Shown here piece by piece: positions 54,991-64,000 of a stretch of DNA of 64,000 nt. Every line of letters starts with the position of its first letter. Position 1 is the first letter of the stretch. The stretch comes from Apoderus coryli. Its lineage: Eukaryota > Arthropoda > Insecta > Coleoptera > Attelabidae. The notes under the pieces are model-generated. The model was not told the origin of the DNA. It saw only the letters and a list, made by a program, of their open reading frames with translations, and did not search any database. The translations under genes and the position numbers were made by a program. The DNA lies in contig OU452201.1 in the NCBI GenBank assembly GCA_911728435.2, forward strand, positions 5,022,001 through 5,086,000, given 5' to 3'.

Positions 54991-55261
54991 TTTAATTGTG
55001 TGAACAAAAAATTTATATCACTTAATATTATTAAACAAATTAAAATAGTTGATAATCTAAGATTTGCTTCTAACTTGAGAATAATCAAGAGAAATCCACA
55101 CACTCTTTTATATACCAACGTATTCATTCACTTGTGTTATTAAAAAAGAAGGAATCACATTAGCAACCCTCTCTTTCTTCTTTATATAGTTGACACACAC
55201 ACACACGCATATGTATATATTAGCCGTTTCTAGATCTCCCCATCTATATTCATGGTGTGTA
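54991..55261. promoter_or_regulatory. Promoter region of the 113-aa gene and extra TIR repeat copy
   Basis: TATATAAAAG on the minus strand (55114-55105) lies about 115 bp before the ATG. From about 55165 the sequence repeats the ataaagaagaaagagagggt / agatctagaaacggct block once more than the left side does. Confidence 0.5.
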
Positions 55262-55654
55262 TTTTTGACATATGCTAGTATAAGCCGTTTCTAGATCTCC
55301 TATCTCTATTCATGATTTGTTACAACCCTCTCTTTCTTCTTTATATAGTTGACTCACACACACACGCATAAGTATATATTAGCCGTTTCTAGATCTCCCC
55401 ATCTATATTCATGCTGTGTAGTTTTGACATATAGTATAAACCGTTTCTAGATCTCTCATCTTTATTCATGATTTGTTCGATACACCCATTGGCTTGCGTA
55501 ATGGATGGGGTTTCTCAAATGATTAGGAGAAAGGGTTGCTTTTGACATATGTACATATAAGCCGATCTTGGAATAGTCCCCCCACTCTTGTTTGTCACGT
55601 ACGTGACAAACAAGAGTGGGGGGACTATTCCAAAATCGGCTAATACACTCTACT
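55262..55654 (-). repeat. Polinton right terminal inverted repeat
   Basis: Reverse complement of the left TIR; 126 outer bp identical, then scattered differences. The motif agccgtttctagatct (or its one-base variant) occurs near 55281, 55381 and 55440, with a further copy inside the TIR boundary at 55223. Confidence 0.92.
55560..55641. repeat. Terminal palindrome in right TIR
   Basis: Same 66-bp perfect palindrome as on the left (55568-55633, centre between 55600 and 55601), extending to 82 bp with one mismatch. The open frame that appears here is produced by the palindrome and flanking LINE. Confidence 0.97.
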
Positions 55655-55660
55655 CATGCG
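55655..55660. repeat. Target-site duplication CATGCG (right)
   Basis: Exact copy of 37835-37840, immediately after the CT terminus of the Polinton. Confidence 0.93.
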
Positions 55661-56447
55661 AGATGCCTCATCAACCATTCTTTCCATATGCTCCAAAAAC
55701 TGGAACCTCTGATCGAAGGTAACACCAAGATCCGTGAATACCCGATATCGTTCAAGTTTATTTGTAGAGATTGCATACGGATAGTCAATAAACGTTGTTT
55801 TAATTGTAAAACTCAGACATGTTCATTTACGAATGTTAAGAGACAATTTGTTACTGTCGCACCACCTTTCTAGAGCACACAGATCATGCTGCAGGTTTAT
55901 GCAATCTGCTACTGACTCTATGGAGGCGAAGATTTTTCAGTCATCTGCGAAAAATAGAGTACGCTGAAGTAAACACGGGTCCAGGTCATTGATGAAAAGA
56001 AGGAACAACAATGGACCCCTGGGGTACTCCTGACGTGGCCGAGTAAAAACAAGATTTAAAGCCGTTGTAAAAGACATATTGTTTCCGATCATGCAAGTAT
56101 GAGTTGCATAAAGATATCAAGCCGGCAGTTTACTCAGCAATATGCCATGGTCTAGCCTATATCAAAGGCTTTGGTGAAATTAGTATAGATTACATCCAGT
56201 TGACCGCCGTGATCAAGAGTTTCAGAGATACAGTGGGTAATAACTGACAGATTGGTGACAGTGGACCGGCCACACATAAAACCATGCTGGTTAGGTGAAA
56301 TCTGACGTCTCACAGCTGTATAGATCCGGTCATATAAAATTGATTCAAATAATTTAGAAAAATTGCACAATAGAGAAATTGGTCGATAATTATTAATATG
56401 AGACTTATAATAATGAATATTCTTGCTTTTGTTCTAATAGAGATAAA
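55655..56447 (-). pseudogene. LINE ORF2, 5' part (interrupted by the Polinton)
   Basis: Reverse transcriptase of a Jockey-like LINE, degenerate. From high to low coordinate: NYRPISLLCNFSKLFESIL, NQHGFMCGRST, TKAFD (first catalytic Asp block), a decayed PQGS region, then the catalytic FADD near 55945-55960 followed directly by a stop, then NKLSLNIRK and GVTFDQRFQFLEHMERMV. At least three frameshifts or stops. The right end meets a MITE at 56448. Its continuation is 37198-37840. Confidence 0.85.
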
Positions 56448-56836
56448 CAGTGAGCGCCAAAATAATAGAATAAATTCATTAGTTTCATGTATCATGTACA
56501 ACCCCGTATGAAATGTCTACAAAAACTATTTGTATTTAAATTAAACAACAATGGAGTAAATTAATCACTAACTTTGTCCAATATTAAAACGCATTGATAA
56601 CATTTTAAAATAATTTTACTAGGTACTATTTTTGTGCCAAATTATTACATAGGTACTTCTTGTTGTGTAAATTAATTTAATTTACTGTCCCTTATTCCAA
56701 TTAAAAAAAAAATCGATTGCGTCATCATTTCCATGTTGATAACGTAACTGATATGATATAGTCAAAAATGATAAATTTAAAAATACAAGTCGACCATTCA
56801 AATAATGAATTTATTCCATAATTTTGGGGCTGACAG
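56448..56836. mobile_element. Tc1-type MITE
   Basis: A 389-bp element with ends CAGTGAGCGCCAAAATAATA and, on the complement, CTGTCAGCCCCAAAATTATG, both continuing gaataaattcatta. No coding capacity. It abuts the LINE fragment and may have inserted into it. Confidence 0.7.
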
Positions 56837-58701
56837 TATTTACAAAATAAAACACATCAGTTCTTATTATAGTTGTAATTTGTCATTGTTATTACATACT
56901 ATACCTAATAAGTTGAGTCAGAAATAAAAAGCGCAATGCATTGCACAAAGAAAATGGAAAATAATGTCAACTAAAAGTGAGTAAATACCGCTGATATTAA
57001 TGTTTTTATGAATGAACCCATTCATAGTCAATTCAAGGTGATTTTTGATAAATGCAATAAAAATGTATTATACAAAGAATAACTTATACAAAAACAGCTA
57101 CACATATGTTATTAACTTTCATTTAATGCACATATAATATACATAAATATATTGTAAATTATAAATATTAATATTTTTTTTTAATAATTTTCTCATGATT
57201 AATAATGTCAACTATTCATTCATAAACCATCAATAGTGAGTGTGATCACTGATCACATAGGTATAAGTTAAACAGTAATAACTGTAGCGTTAGTTTTGGT
57301 TGACTCTATATAAGTCATTATATGGAACAACTTTAAATCAATTTGAACTTTGTGCGCCCTTTAATTATTGTAATAAATGCCTTTACATAATCAACATGTC
57401 ACAATAAATATTTAATGGTCCTTGAACACAAATTAGATGTTTCTGTTTTAAAACTCTTTGTCTTCTTTTTGTATTTATATTATTAAAACATTTTTCTATA
57501 TACGACACAAAGCGTGCGTTCTTTAGAAAACAAACGGGCCTTTGTTTCAACCTGTATATACCTATAATAAACTACCTAAATGTCAATTTCAAGCGAACAA
57601 TCGGTAATCCATATTAAGTATACTAAAAAAAGGTTTTGTTGACTGCCTGAAGCTTTATTATAACATATTAAACTTTTCAAAAGGTGGTGTTCGTCCATGA
57701 CTCATGCCAGACTTGAAATCTTTTGTATTTCCTTGAAAAAAGAACTAGAATTTTACGGCTAGGCAATTTTATAATAGTTCCCAAATCGTCGATTTTTTTC
57801 ATTAAAGTAAATTGTGTGTTATTCTTATGGAACCTACTCGCTTAATTAAATCATATTCTAACACTGTTGGTCTATGTGTTAACGTGAAGTCTTCGTCATG
57901 GTAAAGTTGCGAGTTCAAATCTGGGCCATAGAACTTTTTTTTTTTAATTTTATTATTGAAATTGTAGTTAATATGAAAAGCCTCAAAACATGCCATTCTA
58001 TATTTTTCATACCATTCAACGATGGAAATCTTTGCCTTATGCAATTCTCTGTTTATTATATTGCTGCTAAACTCCAATGCTCTGCAGAGGCAACACCTAC
58101 GACCAAGGTCGATTTTGAACTTCACTCTACAAAGTAGGGTGTAAATGTACCTCTAGTTTAAACACTTTCAATAATTTCACTGTACATATTCTAATATCAT
58201 TGTCATTTTTGTGGAACTATACAACCCTTCTGAAATAAAATAATTAAAATAACAATCCAACCCAAGCGATGCGCGAAAAAAGGGGTGTGACACATGAACA
58301 ATTCTTAACAAAACAATAACCAAAAATGGTTAACAGTTGTTGCTACGAGGGCAACTGTAGTTTTTTTTTTTTTTTGTGCATGAGTGGTGTGCACGTCGAG
58401 TCTAAGGATGCAATTTATTGTTAAACTGACCTTGACTGTGTATTAGTTATTTTATTCGCATTCAAGTTACCTACTCAAAATTTATTTTTATAAAAATAAC
58501 TATGGAAAACTAAAAAAATGTCTATGGCCACCAAATTTGTTTTTTTTTTAAATGACATTTTTCATTTTAAGACTTGCCATGGAAAACATTGTAGCTTTCA
58601 AATAAAAATACTATTTGTCAGTTGCTTGTGTTCAGTTAGTTTTACTAAACTAAACAAAAATTGAAAAACTCAAATTTAACACACACTCATTATTGATTGA
58701 T
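56837..58701. other. Intergenic/intronic DNA, no gene seen
   Basis: Low-complexity AT-rich DNA. The frames at 57802-58125 carry no recognisable domain. Confidence 0.5.
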
Positions 58702-59560
58702 ATGGCAGAATTAATTTAAACACAAAGAGTTGAAATTTTGATAATGGTGGGCTACGGTGACAGAAAACGCCATTATGAAGAAGTGTACAGACTTTTTCAT
58801 TGTATCCTAACCGGCCAAAAATTCAGAAAGGGTATGATCTAAATTATATCAGAAATTTTACGAAACTGGTAGTGTAAGAAACAAACTAAAAACGGGAAGG
58901 CCAAAAACAGATACAGACGGTAGCATTACATGTCATTTTGTCGTTGCAAGAAATCCCGCAATTATCGGCAAGGAAAATCAGTCGACAACACGATATTTCT
59001 CAAAGATCTGTGCTGAAATTATTAAAAAAAGAACATTTCCATCCATACAAAATACAGCTGGTTCAAGAGCTTGAAGATGGAGATTTTCAGAGGCGTCTTG
59101 AATCCAAACTTTGTAAGAAACATCATTTTCACTAATGAAGCTACTTTTACTTTGCCTGGATTCATAAATAAACAAAACGTTCTATATTGGTCTTCCGAAA
59201 ATCCACGCTGGATCATGGAGGGACGAACTCAGCGACCACCAAAAATTAATGTATGGTTGGATTGTAATATTATTGGGCCATTCTTCATTGATATCAATCT
59301 TAGAGCTGAAAAATATTTAAATGTGCTAAGAGAAGAAATTGTGCCCGCGATATATTAATGAAGTTTGGTTACAGCAGGAAGGTGCTCCTAGTAATTTTGG
59401 GCAATATTTGGATGAAGTTTTTGAAGAAAGATGGATTGGTCGTCGAGGAGCTATCGAAAGGCCCCCCTGTTCTCCAGATTTGACCCCTGTGATTTCTTTT
59501 TTTCAAAATAACGACTATTTTCGGAAATATAAAGGGGTTTCCACAGTTTATACCCGCTCT
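58702..59560 (+). pseudogene. Mariner/IS630-type transposase, inactive
   Basis: Begins at an ATG (MAELI) and carries a nearly complete transposase through several frameshifts and stops. N-terminal helix-turn-helix: QRVEILIMVGYGDRKRHYEE, a KTGRPKTDTD linker, and SARKISRQHDISQRSVLKLL. The catalytic domain has TNEATFTLPGF, where the first catalytic Asp is Asn; QQEGAPSNFG, where the second Asp is Glu; and CSPDLTP with the third Asp kept. It ends abruptly after FFQNNDYF. Clearly dead. Confidence 0.82.
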
Positions 59561-59599
59561 GTATATACTAACAATAATGTCTTCATCATCCCACTAACA

Positions 59600-62500
59600 T
59601 AAACTGCAGACTCGCTCAAAGAAACTTCAAAAACCATCTAAATAACGGAACTTTCACAATATCTGGAAATACAACTAACTAGCACTATAATAGGTTACCG
59701 ATGTTTTGTCCAATCTTGCAGTTATAAAGTTGTAGTTGTAATGTTAAACCAATCTCTATAATATAATGTCTCTGCCTACAATTCCAAGAAGTTAAAATTG
59801 GTTATAAACACGCAAACGTTGTTTTTTATTGTTGATATTAAATATTATAAATGTCAGAATAAAAAAAAAAAAAGATTAAAAATGGCCACACAGCATCTGT
59901 TTAATATTAAGTCCATGTAAAATAGCAGGAAATAACGTAAGATTCTGTTTGTGTCGTGGTTTTTATTACAGACTTAAACAAGTGTCACACACATGTGGTT
60001 AATTTTGTAAATGTATTATAGCCTGGTAATACGGATTTTTCTTTTTAATTTATACAACGAACTTTTAATTAATTTTCTTCCTAAACTACACAGCACATCT
60101 CAAGTATGTACTCGTACGTTGATAATAAAAATATACAAATTTTAATAAGGTACCACATGTACTGCATCAATTTTTATATAACAAATAGACTGAGAGCTAG
60201 AATACAATTTTTAATAAAATCCAATACCGACGAAATTCGAACATCTGGCCCCAGTCCAAAGCAGTCACATCTAATCTACCAATACGTGCCGGTCCAAATT
60301 TTTTTCACCGTTATTATTGGAACATTAGCGATCGTGTAAGATTGTTATGCGTATTTTGACTGTAGGTTTACACAAAATATTATTTCAAAACAAAATATCT
60401 GCCATCGGAGAAGTAAAAACTAACCTGGCGAAAATTGTTTAATAAATTCGTGAAATAGAACTTAAATCTCGAAAGTGAAATAATTATAAATAAATAAAAG
60501 TCACGATTTTTTACAAAAACCATTTTTTGAAATCTAGGGTAGCAAAACATATAAACCAAATTTCAATTTTACGACCTTCAACCACATCTTTGAAATGTAC
60601 CGATTGATACCATTAATTTATTTGTGTCATTTTCAGCCAATCACAATGTCTCATTGCTATATATTTTTAATAGACAACCAACATTATCATACTACCCACG
60701 GCTGTCAAGTTTTCAAAAGTTAGTCAAATGACGTCAGTTACATCGAATAATCCTTGCACTTTGCGGTTGGATTACTTAATCTGTCAAATTGACACTTTTT
60801 GTGATTATGCAACAGGTGATCGATGTATAACCGATAATTTTTTAGTATCAGGTTTAGCATTATAGCAACAACTATAAGAAACACTGTGTATATCTTTTTG
60901 TTTGCCAATAACAGGTAAAAACTAGTTCCAAACTGGTTGAGAGGGTGGTATCTTGAATAAATAGTGACCTAAAAATAGTCGACAAGTGAAAATAGTTCTA
61001 CCATAAAATTTTTTGTCAATTCGCTCTACTGAGTCTAATGTAAACTAGGCTAACAGATATTTTCGGATACTGGATTGAAATTGGATGAAACCTTTAGGAA
61101 AGTAATCTAATTCAAGTTTGATTTGGAAGCATTATTTAACAAATAACAAATGTCACCATAGAACTGCACAATTTGCAACATCATTTAGTTACCAAGTCTA
61201 CAAGAATTGTTATAATAACAAAGTTCAACTTGGCTTGTTGTAACGATTTTGCAATAAAGTGATCATTACTATTATTTTCCAAAAATAATTGGACAATTTT
61301 TAATAACCAGTTGCAAAATTTTAAACGATACAGATAGCAAAAGTATCATATTTACAAGTAGTTATCAAATATGCTTCGTATGCGGCGCTTAGCACGATAC
61401 TCGTCAGTTGATATTTTAACTAAATTCATTTATTCTGAACACAAGCAATTGTTTCGAGTTGAAAAGTTAATTCAAGTCACGAGCAATTAACATACGTATA
61501 AACACAGCAGGCAATGGGCAACGTCTTTCTACTCCTACCTATATAGGTACTTCTTCTGTTGAAAACCTATTTTGGTCATAGATATTCCAAAACTGTCACA
61601 GCTAATTCAAAAAATATTGTACATAAAGTTAATGATTTGAAGTTATTATTAGTACCAAGAGACATGTCTAAACCCGTAACTACCATATTAGCATTGCGCT
61701 GTTAAATTTGTTTTGTGTGTTCTATGAAAGAAGGACCAAATAGTAACTGAAATATTCTACCTGTTCGAATAAGAGCTTTTATTACATTATTTACTTTGTA
61801 CCTAGTCAAGGTGCAACTTTTAGTATTTACATAAAGAATTTTAGGCCTTAAGTGCTTATGGTTTGTGACTATGTATCATTTCGTGCTACATGGTGTCCAA
61901 AAAAAAACAACGTTGGTTTCAAATAAGTGAATATTGGTGTTAAACCCGATATACAATACTAAAGATCACAAGGGTACTAATTATTCTAAATGATGATTTA
62001 GTCTATCAATCAACATACTTGTTGGGAAAGTTTCGGGACGACACAACCGATTTTTTTTATATGCACCCATCATATTTAAGACTATTTTTTATTAGTTTTA
62101 TCATCTATAGATTCAAAATAGTGTCAAGTGATAAACAAATAGGTATCCAAACAGAAGCATTTAATACCTATACGTATATATTATAGATACGATAGTAAAA
62201 TCCTTTCCTCTTATACACATTTTTTGTTCTTTTGGTTTTTGTATAAGTAAAACATATCGTCTAGCGTAGGCTTAAATTATTTGTCTACTACTTATTTATA
62301 TCCAGCTTAATATTATAACAGGTTTAAAGATGAAGAAAAAAGTATATCTTGAAATTTATGAAATGTAACTATCAATAACAGAAAAGATTATGATTACCCC
62401 GGTCGAGCACATTATAAGAAGCTTTAGATAATGTATGGCTATCAGTCCCAAAGCTCTATTACAATTTATTAAATAAATATATACAGAGAAAACCAAGTTT

Positions 62501-64000
62501 TTAGTTTCAATTCATGCACGTTGTATCCAGGGTCCATCGAAAAATATGTAAGTATAAGATTATCTAAAATTAATAATATAAATATTGTTTAAATCTATTT
62601 TAGCATATTAGGTCTTGCTTCTGCACTCAACTATAATCCGTAGGCGAAGATCTTCTATGAGTAAATGGGGTGAACTGACAGGCCATTCAATTGGGTTGCG
62701 TTCATAATTTCACATTATGACCTATTATTTCTGTTATCAAATGATCAATACATCTTGCTGGTACGTAAACGTAAAAGCCTTTTTGGAATTGTTTTTGAAT
62801 AAAATTTTTGTCTCCTTAATAAGAAAATCTTATCCATTGTAAGCTGAGGTAAATAATAAGTTTTTATGACTACATTTATTAAGGTTTGTTAAAGCAAATG
62901 TGGTTTTCTTTAACGATTTTATGCTCTGCGAAACTTTAAATAGATCAGGTTACATTTGGCCTTGCAGCTCATAAATACTAAGTTACTTGGTTGCGGACCA
63001 ACAACGACCAAAGCACTGAATATATAAAACCAAGTAGGCTAAAGCAAAACTTAAAAATGAAAAAGAAATCAATCATTTTACATCACGAAAAAGTTGAAGT
63101 TCCATAAGCGACTCGAAAGTTTCACATGAACTTCTAAAATATCGCAGTTTTGCAGATAATAGTAAATAATTAAAATTGACCCTTCTAACACCGAAGTTAG
63201 TCTCATTCTGCGTCAGAAAATTAAGGGTTAATAGCTGTTGAACTAGAGGCATTTACATGTACAATGTACATGTTTAAGAAAATTGGGAAATTTAAATTGC
63301 AAAACTTCATGCATCGACCTTAATTTAATTTATGCAACATGTTTTGGAGCCTACACTGGTACCGTTTATATACATGTAACTGGGCGGTGCCATGTTGAGT
63401 GTATATATATGTATATAGTATCATACATCGAGCACTCGTTCATTGGGAGACCCATAAGAAGAATAATAAGAAAAAGATAATAGATAACCCCTTTTGCAGC
63501 CCACGCGAGCACGTTAACGACCGAGAACGGTTGGGCACCTTTCTTCTCTTCTACCTGAGATACGGAACTCAGTGGCGGCCAGAATATGCTGTTTTGGGCA
63601 TTACAAAAAAGCAGCGTTGCCACTACTGATAAAATGCAATTAAGAAAATTAAATTCGTTTACCACACATTGGCAACACTGGATTTTTTGCGTGCATCAAA
63701 TTTTTCAATTATATGTTCCGAGGTGTATATAAAAAGTAATGAAACAATATATTTGAGAGACGTTATAGTAAAAACTTCAATATTGGTGAGTACATAAATA
63801 AATTAAATTTCTTTCACAGAATTTGCCGATTTTATGTTTTAAGTCAAAATAATAGCGAAAATCGACATAATTTTTGCTATACTTTTGCCTACGATGAAAT
63901 ATTTTGTACGCCACTGTAAAAGAGGTAAGGTGAGTCTCTATCAGCAAAAGAAAAAGGAACAAATAGCACGTTTAGTATATATACGGAATTATTATTGTTG
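59600..64000. other. Intergenic/intronic DNA, no gene seen
   Basis: AT-rich sequence without supported genes. The frames at 60106-60339 and 63283-63665 have no recognisable domain or splice context. No EGF-type exon was found here. Confidence 0.5.

Larger units (their letters stand above)
37841..55654 (+). mobile_element. Complete Polinton/Maverick (adintovirus-like) element
   Basis: A 17,814-bp self-synthesising transposon or endogenous adinto-like virus. Ends are 5'-AG...CT-3', with CATGCG duplicated on both sides and TIRs of about 400 bp. Recognised genes are protein-primed-type PolB, DDE integrase with chromodomain, packaging ATPase, adenain-like protease, PLA2/core protein, penton-like, major-capsid-like and fibre-like proteins, plus six proteins of unknown function. 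No recognised gene carries an internal stop; the single frame break, at the PLA2/protease boundary, coincides with a slippery site. Intact frames and an exact duplication suggest a fairly recent insertion, although the TIRs are not identical beyond the first 126 bp. Confidence 0.95.

Noticed and set aside
37841..55654. Classification as virophage, large DNA virus fragment or bidnavirus
   Set aside because: The combination of PolB, chromodomain integrase, PLA2, adenain-like protease, AG/CT ends and 6-bp duplication fits Polinton/adintovirus; no virophage helicase-primase or bidnavirus NS1 gene is seen.
55616..55873. Plus-strand 85-codon frame at the right Polinton boundary
   Set aside because: It begins inside the terminal palindrome and runs antisense through the LINE reverse transcriptase; shadow frame.
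28305..64000. Notch exon with signal peptide and EGF1
   Set aside because: I looked for cysteine-rich minus-strand segments with splice sites and found none; it probably lies beyond the window.

Overview
This is AT-rich animal nuclear DNA, almost certainly from an insect. Three spliced EGF-repeat exons on the minus strand match in order, spacing and intron phase the N-terminal EGF repeats 1-6 of insect Notch. The rest is intron or intergenic DNA full of Tc1/mariner-type relics, Jockey/CR1-like LINEs and foldback MITEs. Frequent short motifs such as taggtatacctaa suggest a sternorrhynchan (aphid-like) hemipteran, but this is weak evidence.

Layout. Positions 1-28,304 carry Notch exons at 28,304-28,030, 27,842-27,647 and 5,954-5,821. 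A 21.7-kb intron between the last two holds a long-TIR mariner relic (4.0-5.7 kb), two LINE copies (7.0-9.0 and 14.8-16.7 kb), a 968-bp AACGTT-rich element (9.2-10.2 kb), several MITEs and a 51-bp minisatellite (20.9-21.2 kb). From 28,305 to 64,000 no further Notch exon was recognised, so this part is probably an upstream Notch intron of more than 35 kb.

The main object is a complete Polinton/Maverick (adintovirus-like) element at 37,841-55,654 (17,814 bp). It has 5'-AG...CT-3' ends, terminal inverted repeats of about 400 bp and an exact 6-bp target duplication (CATGCG). It sits inside the reverse transcriptase of an older LINE. Both TIRs contain a perfect 66-bp palindrome close to the tip. 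All gene frames look open.

How its genes fit together. A protein-primed-type DNA polymerase B (spliced, zinc-finger N-terminus, His-Me finger insertion) would copy the element, and a DDE integrase with chromodomain would insert it. A HerA/FtsK-type ATPase, adenain-like cysteine protease, phospholipase A2/core protein, penton-like and major-capsid-like proteins and a fibre-like protein form a virion module. Structural genes lie on the minus strand at 39.8-43.7 kb with gaps of only 2-33 bp. The ATPase, a 288-aa protein, the fibre-like protein and integrase lie on the plus strand at 43.7-47.1 kb. Polymerase and accessory genes fill 47.4-55.0 kb.

The most notable observation is that the protease frame has no methionine codon and joins the upstream phospholipase/core gene through a canonical A_AAA_AAC slippery heptamer. 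This implies programmed -1 frameshifting, or another fusion mechanism. Family assignments come from motif recognition only; no database search was run.
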